Shown here: positions 1 to 8,651 of the stretch, in pieces
Layout of the letters: each line of letters begins with the position of its first letter
How positions within the stretch are numbered: position 1 is the first letter of the stretch
Assembly (NCBI GenBank): GCA_963836405.1
Contig: CAWIJL010000006.1
Span: 310,001 to 374,000, forward strand
Source of the DNA: CAWIJJ01 sp963836405
GTDB taxonomy: Bacteria; Acidobacteriota; Terriglobia; Bryobacterales; Bryobacteraceae
DNA length: 64,000 bases
Direction of reading: 5' to 3'
Notes under the pieces: model-generated
Told to the model about the DNA's origin: nothing
Databases searched by the model: none
Seen by the model: only the letters and a program-made list of their open reading frames with translations
Position numbers and translations under genes: made by a program

Positions 1-1185
1 GCCCGCAATCAAATCCCTTACCAGTGGATCAACGTCGAAATGACAGAGGGGCAACCGGACGTGGCCCGAATTCTCGACGGCCTCGGTGAGCAGCGCGACC
101 ATTTGCCGGTCGTGCTCTTTCCCGATGGAAGCACCCTGGCCGATGCCACCCCGGCGCAGCTCGCCGGCCGTCTGGGGCTCCACACCCGCACCGAAACCGC
201 CTTCTTCGATGTGGCCATCGTCGGCGGCGGGCCCGCCGGCCTTGCCGCCGCCGTGTATGCCGCTTCCGAAGGGCTGAAGACCGTCATCGTGGAGCGCGAA
301 GCGCCCGGCGGTCAGGCCGGCCTCAGCTCGCGAATCGAAAACTATCTCGGATTCCCTTCCGGCCTGAGCGGCAACGACCTGGCACGCCGCGCGGTGGCCC
401 AGGCGCGCCGTTTCGGAGCCGAGATTGTCGCTCCGCAGGAGGTCACGCGGGCCCGCGCCGAAGGTCCTTACCGCATCCTCACCCTGGCCGACGGATCGGA
501 GATCTCCTGCCACGCGCTCGTCGTTTCCACCGGCGTGCAGTGGCGCAAACTCGGCGTGCCCGGCGCAGACCGTTTGCAGGGCGCGGGCCTCTATTACGGC
601 GCCGGCTCCACCGAATCGATGTCCTGCCGCGATGAGGATGTGTACGTCATCGGCGGAGCGAATTCGGCGGGGCAGGCCGCCATGAATTTCTCGCGCTACG
701 CCCGCCGTGTCGTCATGCTGGTCCGCGGCGACGGCTTGAGCGCCACCATGTCGCAATACCTGATCAACGACATCGCGCAGACCCCCAACATCGTTGTGCA
801 GCCGAAGACCCACCTTGTCGAACTGCATGGTGAGGAAAAGCTGGAGGCGATCACCATCGCCTGCGGCCGCACCAGCACCACCGAGCGCGTGCCGGCCAGT
901 TCCCTGTTTGTCTTCATCGGCGCCGAACCGCGCACGGACTGGCTCGACGGCTTCGTTATGCGCGACGGCCGCGGCTTCATCCTCACCGGCCCGGACCTGA
1001 AGCAGGACGGCCAGCCACCCTCCGGCTGGACCGAGGAGCGCGATCCGTTTCTGCTCGAAACCAACGTCGCCGGCGTCTTCGCCGTGGGTGACGTGCGCCA
1101 CGGCTCCATCAAACGCGTGGCGTCGGGCGTGGGCGAAGGTTCCATCGCCATTCAGTTCGTGCACAACTATCTCGCAAAGGTTTGA
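1..1185 (+). CDS. Thioredoxin-reductase-like FAD/NAD(P) oxidoreductase, 5' partial
   Basis: The frame is open from the first base, so the gene begins upstream; 394 codons are visible. The first ~45 residues (ARNQIPYQW, then VVLFPDGS) resemble the glutaredoxin-like segment found before the flavoprotein domain in the cyclic-nucleotide-domain/TrxR fusion family, so a cNMP domain may lie outside the window. An FAD site GGGPAG is at visible residues 75-80 and a second Rossmann motif (IGGANSAG) near 220. The C-terminal GDVRHGSIKRVASGVGEG is the usual TrxR FAD-closing segment. The redox CxxC of true thioredoxin reductases is absent: only one Cys (SMSCRDE) lies at that place, so a disulfide reductase activity of the classical type is unlikely. 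It is followed after one base by a sensor kinase, with which it probably forms an operon. Confidence 0.85.
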   Translation, partial: ARNQIPYQWINVEMTEGQPDVARILDGLGEQRDHLPVVLFPDGSTLADATPAQLAGRLGLHTRTETAFFDVAIVGGGPAGLAAAVYAASEGLKTVIVEREAPGGQAGLSSRIENYLGFPSGLSGNDLARRAVAQARRFGAEIVAPQEVTRARAEGPYRILTLADGSEISCHALVVSTGVQWRKLGVPGADRLQGAGLYYGAGSTESMSCRDEDVYVIGGANSAGQAAMNFSRYARRVVMLVRGDGLSATMSQYLINDIAQTPNIVVQPKTHLVELHGEEKLEAITIACGRTSTTERVPASSLFVFIGAEPRTDWLDGFVMRDGRGFILTGPDLKQDGQPPSGWTEERDPFLLETNVAGVFAVGDVRHGSIKRVASGVGEGSIAIQFVHNYLAKV

Positions 1186-1186
1186 C

Positions 1187-2620
1187 ATGGACGGCGCCCG
1201 AACGGCTACGGATAACCTTGACGCGCGGCTTCGCAGCATCCCGATTTTCGCGGACCTCGAGGAAGACCACCTCAACTGGCTCGTGTCCCGCATGGAAGTG
1301 GGCCATTTCGAGCCCGGCGCGCTGATCAGCGAGGAGGGTTCGGTTGCCGACCGCCTGATGGTGATCCTCGAAGGCGAGATCGTGGGCCGCCGGGAAAAGG
1401 TCCCCGACGACGGCCGCGTCTACTCCGCGCGCACCGGACAGGTCACCGGAATGCTGCCCTACTCGCGCCTGACCCACTATCCGCTCACCACCCGCGCCGT
1501 AGCGCCCACCACCGCCGCGTTCCTCAACGTTTCCTGGTTTCCCGAAATGCTGGAACGCGTGCCGGTGCTCGGCGGACGCCTCGTCGGCGTCATGGCGGAC
1601 CGCATCCGGGAGTCGGCCAAGAACGACCAGCAGCGCGAGAAGCTGATCTCGCTCGGCAAACTCTCCGCCGGGCTCGCGCACGAGCTGAATAATCCCGCCT
1701 CCGCCGTTCGCAATGCGGCCGGCGCGTTGCAGCAGGCGGTCGCGGCAATGCGCAGCGCCGCCCTGCATCTGGATAAACGCGACCTCTCCACGGCCGACCG
1801 CACCTTTCTCGCCAGGCTCGAGTGCGACTGGCAGGCCGCTCATCCGCAGCAGGCCCTCGATTCACTCGACCGCAGCGACCGCGAAGAGGAAATCGGCTCC
1901 TGGCTGGAGACGCACCGCGTCGCCGAAGCCCGCATCCTCGCGTCTGCGCTGGTGGACGCCGGCTGCGACCTCGAAACGCTGCGCACGCTGGCGGCGAAGT
2001 TCGACGACGACACCCTGGCGCTTGTGGTCACGCGCCTCGCCAGTTCCTTCACCATCACCCACCTGGTGCAGCAGATCGAAAGCGGGACGGCGCGCATCTC
2101 GAACCTGGTCAAAGCCGTGAAGCAGTACTCCTACATGGACCAGGCTCCGGAGCAGGAGATCGACGTGCACGACGGGATCGAGAACACGTTGATCATGCTG
2201 CACTACCGCCTCAAACACGGGATCCGCGTAATTCGCCGGTACGACCGCGCCATTCCGCGAGTCTGCGCCTACGCGAGCGAGCTCAACCAGGTGTGGACGA
2301 ATCTGATCGACAACGCTATCGACGCCATGGGCGGAAATGGCGAACTGACCGTACGCACCGCGCCCGAGGGCGCCACCGTGCTGGTGGAGATCCGCGATAA
2401 CGGTCCGGGCATTCCCGCCGAAATTCAGGACCGCATCTTCGATCCGTTCTTCACCACCAAAGGCGTCGGCGAGGGCACGGGGCTGGGGCTCGACGCGGTC
2501 TTCCGCATCGTGCAGAAACATCATGGAAGCGTCCGCGTGAATTCGCAGCCGGGAAGAACGTCTTTCGAAGTGCGGCTGCCGGTCGCCGGCGCGGGAAGGG
2601 GAGAAAATGGAAGTCTGTAA
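1187..2620 (+). CDS. Histidine kinase with N-terminal cyclic-nucleotide-binding domain
   Basis: A 477-residue cytoplasmic sensor kinase. Residues ~10-135 form a cNMP-binding (CRP-like) domain (IPIFADLEEDHL, then SVADRLMVILEGEI). A helical region carries the H-box GLAHELNNP with the likely phosphorylated His165. A long helical insertion follows, then N (LIDNAIDAM), G1 (DNGPGIP), F (FDPFFTTK) and G2 (GTGLGLD) boxes of the ATPase domain to the C terminus. No transmembrane segment is seen. An upstream in-frame start at 1088 would overlap the flavoprotein by about 100 bp; the ATG at 1187, one base after its stop, is chosen. The 3' end overlaps the zinc-finger gene by 14 bp, indicating coupling. 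No receiver domain or response regulator is adjacent, so its partner is unknown. Confidence 0.88.
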   Translation: MDGARTATDNLDARLRSIPIFADLEEDHLNWLVSRMEVGHFEPGALISEEGSVADRLMVILEGEIVGRREKVPDDGRVYSARTGQVTGMLPYSRLTHYPLTTRAVAPTTAAFLNVSWFPEMLERVPVLGGRLVGVMADRIRESAKNDQQREKLISLGKLSAGLAHELNNPASAVRNAAGALQQAVAAMRSAALHLDKRDLSTADRTFLARLECDWQAAHPQQALDSLDRSDREEEIGSWLETHRVAEARILASALVDAGCDLETLRTLAAKFDDDTLALVVTRLASSFTITHLVQQIESGTARISNLVKAVKQYSYMDQAPEQEIDVHDGIENTLIMLHYRLKHGIRVIRRYDRAIPRVCAYASELNQVWTNLIDNAIDAMGGNGELTVRTAPEGATVLVEIRDNGPGIPAEIQDRIFDPFFTTKGVGEGTGLGLDAVFRIVQKHHGSVRVNSQPGRTSFEVRLPVAGAGRGENGSL

Positions 2621-2900
2621 ACATCTGAATGAGGTGAAGGAACAGCATCCGGCCAGGCACGTCTGCGAAGATTGCATCAAGACCGGGGACTCGTGGGTGC
2701 ACCTTCGCGTCTGCCTGAGCTGCGGCCACGTCGGCTGCTGCGATTCCTCGAAGAACAAGCACGCCACCAAACACTTCCACAGCACCGGGCATCCGGTTAT
2801 TCGCTCGTTCGAACCTGGTGAATCGTGGGGCTGGTGCTACGCCGACGAAATGACCTTCGATCTCTCGCGCGGCATCGCCCACGCCACCGTCCTCGAATAG
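2607..2900 (+). CDS. UBP-type zinc finger protein
   Basis: A 97-residue protein consisting almost entirely of one ZnF-UBP domain. It shows the Cys/His ligand series CKHL, CEDC, CLSCGHVGCC, then HATKHFHSTGH, and the aromatic SWGWCYADE segment near the C terminus that in eukaryotic family members helps form the pocket for the ubiquitin C-terminal Gly-Gly. Bacterial stand-alone versions are known but have no established function, and no ubiquitin-like protein is visible here. The start codon lies inside the end of the histidine kinase gene, so the protein is probably made together with the kinase and the TrxR-like flavoprotein; a role in that signalling or redox unit is inference. Confidence 0.87.
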   Translation: MEVCKHLNEVKEQHPARHVCEDCIKTGDSWVHLRVCLSCGHVGCCDSSKNKHATKHFHSTGHPVIRSFEPGESWGWCYADEMTFDLSRGIAHATVLE

Positions 2901-2948
2901 GGAATACCCTGGCGTCAGGCACGGCCAGGAGTTATTCTTGGGCAAGCC

Positions 2949-4310
2949 ATGACACGCAGAAACTTTATCGCCAGTGCCGCCGCCGGCGCCGCGTACGCCC
3001 AGACGCGCACGGCAAAGCCCAACATTGTTTTCATCCTGTCGGACGACCTCGGTTACGGAGACCTCGGCTGCTACGGGCAGCAGAAAATCCAGACCCCCGT
3101 TTTGGACCGGCTGGCAGCCGGCGGAATGCGATTTACCCAGGCCTACGCCGGAAGCACGGTCTGCGCGCCCTCGCGCTGCTGCCTGATGACCGGGCGCCAC
3201 ACCGGACACGCCACCGTGCGCGGCAATAAATCGCCCGAACTCGGGCTGCGCAAAGACGAAGTGACCGTGGCCTCCATGCTGCGCGCCGCCGGCTACCGGA
3301 CGGCGCTCTTCGGCAAATGGGGCCTGGGTGCCTTCGACGTGGATAGCCACCCCAACGACAAAGGTTTTCAGCAGTTCTTCGGATACCTGAACCAGGGCCA
3401 CGCCCACAACTCTTTCCCCGACTATCTTTGGGACAACAAGAGCGAGCATTTCCTCAAGGAAAACTGGTTCGACCGCAAGAAAACCTTCAGCAACGATCTG
3501 TTCACCGAGCGGGCGCTGAAGTTCATCGGCGAGCAGGGGCAGGACCCCTTCTTCCTCTACCTTTCCTACACCATCCCGCACGCCGACAACGAACGCGGCA
3601 ATTACAACAAGATGGGGATCGACTCGCCGGACGTGGGCCCCTACGGCAGCCGCGACTGGCCCGATGTCGAAAAGAACTTCGCCGCCACCGTCACCCGCCT
3701 GGACACGCAGGTCGGCCAGGTGCTGGCGGCCCTCGACTCCAAGGGCCTTCGCGAAAACACGCTCGTCATCTTCACCAGCGACAACGGGCCCCATAAAGAG
3801 GGCGGCCACAACCCCGACTTCTTCGAGAGTTCCGGGGCCGTGCGCGGCATCAAGCGCGACCTGTACGAGGGCGGCGTCCGGGTCCCGACAATCGCCGACT
3901 GGAAAGGCCGCATCCGGCCCGGCCAGGTGAGCGATCACGCCTGGGCCTTCTGGGATTTCCTGCCCACCGCGGCGGAGCTCGCCGGGGTCAAGGCTCCCGG
4001 TCAGATCGACGGCCTCTCCTTCGTGCCCGCCATGCTGGGCGGCCGCCAGGCGGCGCACGACTACCTCTACTGGGAATTCCACGAGGGCGGTTTCCAGCAG
4101 GCCGTGCGCCAGGGCGACTGGAAACTGGTCCGGCAGAAGCCGAAGAATCAGTTGGAGCTGTTCGACCTCAAAAAGGACCTCAAAGAGATCCACAACCTCG
4201 CGGCCGAGCAGCCCCAGGTTCTGGCCAAAATGCAGGCGCTGTTCCGCTCCGCACGCACCGAGCATCCGCAGTTCCCGACCAACCTCAAGGATCCGGGAGT
4301 GCCGTTCTAG
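2949..4310 (+). CDS. Exported arylsulfatase (S1 sulfatase family)
   Basis: A 453-residue sulfatase. The N terminus has a short twin-Arg/hydrophobic export signal (MTRRNFIASAAAG). The metal-binding start ILSDDLGYGDLGCYG and the sulfatase signature CAPSR follow; Cys72 is the residue converted to formylglycine in type I sulfatases. TSDNGPH in the second half supplies further metal ligands. The C-terminal part (GDWKLV, then LFDLKKDLKEIHNLA) is typical of the family. It hydrolyses sulfate esters, most likely of polysaccharides, outside the cytoplasm; the exact substrate cannot be read from sequence. It is the first of four closely spaced genes (9-bp gap to the next). The formylglycine-generating enzyme is not in the window. 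Confidence 0.92.
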   Translation: MTRRNFIASAAAGAAYAQTRTAKPNIVFILSDDLGYGDLGCYGQQKIQTPVLDRLAAGGMRFTQAYAGSTVCAPSRCCLMTGRHTGHATVRGNKSPELGLRKDEVTVASMLRAAGYRTALFGKWGLGAFDVDSHPNDKGFQQFFGYLNQGHAHNSFPDYLWDNKSEHFLKENWFDRKKTFSNDLFTERALKFIGEQGQDPFFLYLSYTIPHADNERGNYNKMGIDSPDVGPYGSRDWPDVEKNFAATVTRLDTQVGQVLAALDSKGLRENTLVIFTSDNGPHKEGGHNPDFFESSGAVRGIKRDLYEGGVRVPTIADWKGRIRPGQVSDHAWAFWDFLPTAAELAGVKAPGQIDGLSFVPAMLGGRQAAHDYLYWEFHEGGFQQAVRQGDWKLVRQKPKNQLELFDLKKDLKEIHNLAAEQPQVLAKMQALFRSARTEHPQFPTNLKDPGVPF

Positions 4311-4319
4311 GAGTGCACT

Positions 4320-5399
4320 ATGCGGCGCAGAACGTTTCTTCAGGTCGCTGCCGCGGCTCCGCTGGCCGCGCAATCCGGCGCGCGGCGCACGCACGTGTCC
4401 ATCGACGCCGACCGCTTTCTCATCAATGGCAAGCCCACCTACCCGGGCCGCGCCTACAAAGGCATGAAGATCGAAGGCCTGCTGATGAACTGCCGCACCG
4501 TGCAGGCCATCTTCGACGACGCCAACCCGGAGACCCGCGGAAAATGGGCCTATCCCGATACTGGCAAATGGGATCCGGAGCGCAACACCCGCGAGTTCAT
4601 TGCCGCCCTGCCGGAGTGGCGCCGGCACGGACTCCTCGCCTTCACCGTCAACCTCCAGGGCGGCAGCCCCGAGGGCTACTCCCAGGGCCAGCCCTGGGAC
4701 AACTCCGCCATCGACTCCGAAGGCAATCTCAAGCCCGCCTACATGGCGCGTCTGAAGCGCGTGCTGGACCGCGCCGACGAGCTCGGCATGGTCGCCATCG
4801 TCGGCTACTTCTACTTCGGCCAGGACCAGCGCGTGAAAGACGAAGCCGCCGTCAAACGAGCGGTCGCGAATGCCACCAACTGGCTGCTCGACGGGGGCTA
4901 TCGCAACGTGCTCGTGGAGGTGGACAACGAGACCAACGTGCGCGCCTACGATCATGACATCCTGAAACCGGCCCGCGTCCACGAGCTGATCGAACAGGTG
5001 AAGGGGATGAGCCGCGCCGGCAGGCGGCTGCTCGCCGGCACCAGTTACGGCGGCGGAACTCCCGCCAGCGCCAACGTCGTCAAGGCCTCCGACTTTCTCC
5101 TGCTGCACGGCAACGGCGCGGACGATCCCTCCCGGATTCGCAAAATGGTCGAAACGTCGCGCGCAGCCGCCGGATACCGCCCCATGCCCGTGCTCATCAA
5201 CGAAGACGATCATTTCCGTTTCGGCGATCCGGAAAACCACATGATGGCGGCGCTCGGCCTGTATGTTTCCTGGGGCTACTTCGATCCGGGCAAGAGCGAC
5301 TATTCGGACGGTTACCAGTGTCCGCCGGTAAACTGGGGCATCAATACGGCCCGCAAAAAGGAATTCTTCGCGAAACTAAAAGAGGTGACGGGCGCGTGA
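4320..5399 (+). CDS. Exported glycoside-hydrolase-like protein (GH-A-type TIM barrel)
   Basis: A 359-residue protein with an N-terminal export signal (MRRRTFLQVAAAAPLAAQ). It looks like a (beta/alpha)8 glycosidase: it opens with SIDADRFLINGKPTYPGRAY, a common beginning of clan GH-A enzymes, and has two acidic motifs, VDNETN (Glu204) and VLINEDDH (Glu295). The ~90-residue spacing fits the acid/base and nucleophile of a retaining GH-A hydrolase. I cannot place it in a numbered GH family, so the substrate is unknown. It is sandwiched between two sulfatases, with the next gene starting within its stop codon, which suggests action on a sulfated glycan after or before desulfation (inference). Confidence 0.72.
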   Translation: MRRRTFLQVAAAAPLAAQSGARRTHVSIDADRFLINGKPTYPGRAYKGMKIEGLLMNCRTVQAIFDDANPETRGKWAYPDTGKWDPERNTREFIAALPEWRRHGLLAFTVNLQGGSPEGYSQGQPWDNSAIDSEGNLKPAYMARLKRVLDRADELGMVAIVGYFYFGQDQRVKDEAAVKRAVANATNWLLDGGYRNVLVEVDNETNVRAYDHDILKPARVHELIEQVKGMSRAGRRLLAGTSYGGGTPASANVVKASDFLLLHGNGADDPSRIRKMVETSRAAAGYRPMPVLINEDDHFRFGDPENHMMAALGLYVSWGYFDPGKSDYSDGYQCPPVNWGINTARKKEFFAKLKEVTGA

Positions 5400-6814
5400 G
5401 CATGCGGGCGATAACAAGGCGGGGATTTCTGGCCACCCCGGCGGCCGCGGCCCTCGCGGCGGCCGAACGGCGCAACGTCGTCGTCCTCATCGCCGACGAA
5501 CATAATCCCCGGTACAGCGAGCCCTACGGCCACCCGTTCGTCCAGACTCCCAACATGACCCGCCTGGCGCGAATGGGCACGGTCTTCACCAACGCTTACT
5601 GTCCGTCGCCGCTCTGCATGCCGTCGCGCTCCGCGTTTCTCTCCGGCCGGCGCGTGTTCGACCTCCAGACTTACGGCAACTGCAACGTCTTCTACCAGGA
5701 GACCCCGAGTTACGGCGAAGTTCTTGCCGGCCAGGGCGTGCACACCGTCCACATCGGCAAGACCGACGTTTACAACCACTCCTCCAAGCTCGGCTTCAGT
5801 GAAATGCTGCTCCCCGGCAACCGCGCCCAGCCCGGCGACACCGTCATCCGCCGCCACCCCCTGGACGTCCAGCACGACTCCGAGGCTCGCGCCGGCGGGT
5901 ACGGTCCGCGCCCTAATCCGTTCGCGGGCGACGAGCGCGTGATGGCCGAGGCGCTCCGCTGGCTCTCGTCTACCGCGCCCGGACTGCGTCAGCCCTGGAC
6001 CCTCGCCATCAACCTGGTCAAGCCGCACTTCCCGCACCTGGTGACGCCCGACCTTTGGGAGCGGTATGCCAACCACGCGGACCTCCCCGAGCACGGCAGG
6101 GAAGCCGCGGCCGCCAGCCATCCCTATTCCGAAGACCTCCGCCGCTTCTTCGGCACCGGCGATTTCAACGAAGAGCAGATTCGCAATCTTCGCCGCGGCT
6201 ACTATGGCTGCGTCACCTACATGGACCGCCAGGTCGGCCGTTTGCTCGACGTCCTCGAATCCTCGGGCCGCCTCGCCGACACGGTGGTTGCCTACACCTC
6301 GGACCACGGCGAAATGCTCGGCAACTTCGGCTTGTGGTGGAAGCGCAGCCTCTTCGAGGACTCCGTGCGCATTCCCATGATCGTGGCCGGTCCCGGATTC
6401 CGCGCCGGCGCCCGCGTCCAAACACCGGTGGACCTGCACGACCTGCAGGCCGCCCTCTTCCAGGCAACCGGCTCCGCCCGTCCGGACAAATGGGTGGGCA
6501 CGCCGCTCCAGCGCATCGCCGCCAACGACAACCGGCGGGTCGTGTTCTCCGAATTTCAGGGAGGGGGCACTCGCGCCAGCGCGTTTCTGGTGCGCCAGGG
6601 CCGCTGGAAGCTGCTGCACCACTGCGAGGCGCCGCACCTGCTCTACGACCTCCAATCCGACCCCCACGAGCTGAACAACCTGGCGGCGAAGCGGCCGGAT
6701 ATGGTCCGGCGGCTCCAGGGCGAACTGCGTCGCATCTGCAATCCGGAGCGGGAAAACGAGCGCGCCGAACAGTACGCCCTGCGCCAGCTTCGCGCCCTGG
6801 GACGCGAGGCGTGA
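5396..6814 (+). CDS. Exported sulfatase (S1 family), second copy
   Basis: A 472-residue sulfatase, clearly different from the one at 2949. It has an export signal (MRAITRRGFLATPAAAALAA), the metal-site segment IADEHNPRYS, the signature CMPSR with Cys74 as the predicted formylglycine precursor, and TSDHGEMLG with later metal ligands. The C-terminal RQGRWKLLHH and LYDLQSDPHELNNLA match the family. The start is taken as GTG 5396, which overlaps the upstream stop as GTGA and sits 8 bases after GAGGTG; ATG 5402 is the alternative. The next gene overlaps its stop in the same GTGA way. The pair of sulfatases around a glycosidase-like protein points to a sulfated polysaccharide or sulfated sugar chain as target. 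Confidence 0.9.
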   Translation: MSMRAITRRGFLATPAAAALAAAERRNVVVLIADEHNPRYSEPYGHPFVQTPNMTRLARMGTVFTNAYCPSPLCMPSRSAFLSGRRVFDLQTYGNCNVFYQETPSYGEVLAGQGVHTVHIGKTDVYNHSSKLGFSEMLLPGNRAQPGDTVIRRHPLDVQHDSEARAGGYGPRPNPFAGDERVMAEALRWLSSTAPGLRQPWTLAINLVKPHFPHLVTPDLWERYANHADLPEHGREAAAASHPYSEDLRRFFGTGDFNEEQIRNLRRGYYGCVTYMDRQVGRLLDVLESSGRLADTVVAYTSDHGEMLGNFGLWWKRSLFEDSVRIPMIVAGPGFRAGARVQTPVDLHDLQAALFQATGSARPDKWVGTPLQRIAANDNRRVVFSEFQGGGTRASAFLVRQGRWKLLHHCEAPHLLYDLQSDPHELNNLAAKRPDMVRRLQGELRRICNPERENERAEQYALRQLRALGREA

Positions 6815-8610
6815 ACCGCCGCCCGCTGCCTGTTGCGCTGCTCCTGGCCGGCGCGGCAATGCTGCCGGCGCAGGATTCCGGAGTCAGTTTCACCGACGCC
6901 TGCACTCGGGGAAGCGAAGACCTGGTGCTCGAAATCGGCCTGCGCAATCCCGCGCTCGCCCTGCGCGAATCGGCGAGATATCTCCATCTCGACTTCGGCA
7001 GCCGCGTGCTCGAACGGCTGGCGCGCGCCGCGCCCGATGAGGCCGTGGACGTTCTCTCGGGCCAGGGCCGCGCCGCGGTTGCCGCCCGCGAGACCCTGCT
7101 CGAAGCCTCGGCCTCCGACCTCCGCCTCCTGGCACGCCTTTCCGCCGATCGCTCCCTCGCCCCGCCCACACGCCGCCGCGTGGCCGTGCTCTTCGGCCCG
7201 ATCGCGGGCGGACGCCTCACCGAGGCCGCTGCCGTGAAACTGGCCGGCGATACGCCGCGCTATTTCGCCGCCCTCGCCGACGCCCGCGTAAATGCGGCGC
7301 CCGCCGATACCCCCGCCTTCGATCGCGCCATCGAAATCGAGTCGCGCCTGTTGTGCCGTGCCGCCGCGGATTCCGGCGGACGAGCGCCGCCCCGCGAAAT
7401 GACCTCCTTGCGCGCCCGCGATCTCTACCTCGTGCTGGCCTTCGGACGCACGGAGCTCGAAGGCCCCGTATTCGCCGCCATCTTCGACCGGCTGCTGCTT
7501 CCTGCATTGCGCGCGGAAAAGCCCGCGGCCGCATCGCTCCGTTCCTTTCTCGCGAAGAGTAAGGATTGGGCCTTGCGCGATTTCGCCGCAGCGTCGGCCG
7601 CCGCGCATCGCCTGGACGCATTCCTTCCCTTGGCCGGAGCCGGCGCCGTCGCCAGGCTGGCGCTCGGCATCGACGCGGCCGCCGATCCTCCCAGGGAGGC
7701 CGTGCGGGTGGCCGAAGCGATCGCCTCCAGCAAGAACGCCGCCTTCCTCCGCGCCCTCTCCACGGGAGTGCTCTCCGAATTCGACCGCTGCTCGCGTTCC
7801 GTTAACGCGCAAGGGCGGTTGCTCTATGGCCTGCTGGCCGCCCGCCTCTCGCAGATCCCCGGCACTCCGCCCCCGCTCAGAAACGCCGGTTCCGCCTACC
7901 TGCCGTTCCTCGCCTCGGCCGAACACCTCGACCTCGACGCGCTCTTCGGCGAGAACGGCGATTGCTTCCAGCGCTACTTCTTCTACGACGACGAAGACGG
8001 CGTCAACTCCTTCAACTCCTTCCTCGACAGCTACCGGGGAGATCCCAAGTGGACCATCGAAGACCACCGCGACTACGTGCGGGTCTTCGCCGCCGCGCCC
8101 TCGGGAAGGCGCATCGAGATCTTCGCCAACCGCCCATTGGACTCCCACCTTCCCGCCAATCGCGGCCGCGAATTCGAAGCCGAGGAGCGGCAGCGGACCA
8201 TCTCCGCCGTCCTCGACGCCCGCGGTGCAACCCCGGCGATCTTCGTGCATCGCGGCCACAGCTTTTATGTCTCCCGCACCGTCAAACAGATCGCCAACTC
8301 GGCGCGCCTCGTGGTCCTCGGCAGTTGCGGAGGCGTCACCGATATCGCCGCAGTCATCCAGGCTTCCCACGACGCGCAGGTGATCGCTACCCGCGGCGTC
8401 GGAGCGGCCGAGATCAACGACCCGCTTCTCAAGAGCCTCAACGATCGCCTGCTCTCGCCCGGCGCCCGCCTCGAATGGTCGGCGTTCTGGCAGCAGCAGA
8501 AGGGCCGCTTCGGCGGCAGCCGCCTCTTTCAGGATTACATCGCCCCCAACCGCGAACCCGCCGCCGTGTTTCTCCGCGCTTATTACCTGCTGCTCGACGC
8601 GCCCCGATAG
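6811..8610 (+). CDS. Exported protein of unknown family with caspase-fold-like His/Cys signature
   Basis: A 599-residue protein I do not recognise. The start is GTG 6811, overlapping the sulfatase stop as GTGA, followed by a signal-like stretch (LPVALLLAGAAMLPAQ). The first ~380 residues are Ala/Leu-rich helical repeats of HEAT/TPR appearance. After an aromatic/acidic segment (FQRYFFYDDEDG), residues ~440-520 show a hydrophobic strand ending in HRGH (His480, His483), a helix, and a second strand ending in GSCGG (Cys506). Clan CD cysteine peptidases (caspases, gingipains, separases) place catalytic His and Cys after two such strands, so a peptidase of that fold is a possible reading; the 23-26 residue spacing is short but similar to separase. 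No biochemical claim can be made beyond this. Confidence 0.6.
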   Translation: MNRRPLPVALLLAGAAMLPAQDSGVSFTDACTRGSEDLVLEIGLRNPALALRESARYLHLDFGSRVLERLARAAPDEAVDVLSGQGRAAVAARETLLEASASDLRLLARLSADRSLAPPTRRRVAVLFGPIAGGRLTEAAAVKLAGDTPRYFAALADARVNAAPADTPAFDRAIEIESRLLCRAAADSGGRAPPREMTSLRARDLYLVLAFGRTELEGPVFAAIFDRLLLPALRAEKPAAASLRSFLAKSKDWALRDFAAASAAAHRLDAFLPLAGAGAVARLALGIDAAADPPREAVRVAEAIASSKNAAFLRALSTGVLSEFDRCSRSVNAQGRLLYGLLAARLSQIPGTPPPLRNAGSAYLPFLASAEHLDLDALFGENGDCFQRYFFYDDEDGVNSFNSFLDSYRGDPKWTIEDHRDYVRVFAAAPSGRRIEIFANRPLDSHLPANRGREFEAEERQRTISAVLDARGATPAIFVHRGHSFYVSRTVKQIANSARLVVLGSCGGVTDIAAVIQASHDAQVIATRGVGAAEINDPLLKSLNDRLLSPGARLEWSAFWQQQKGRFGGSRLFQDYIAPNREPAAVFLRAYYLLLDAPR

Positions 8611-8651
8611 CCAACCCGCACCCCGGCTTTGCAGCCTGATACATTCGAGTC

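Noticed and set aside
2451..5240. A 929-codon open frame on the minus strand (also others at 31991-33913 and 6643-8370)
   Set aside because: These are opposite-strand shadows of clear plus-strand genes in G/C-rich DNA. They lack family motifs, and their composition follows the codon pattern of the real genes.
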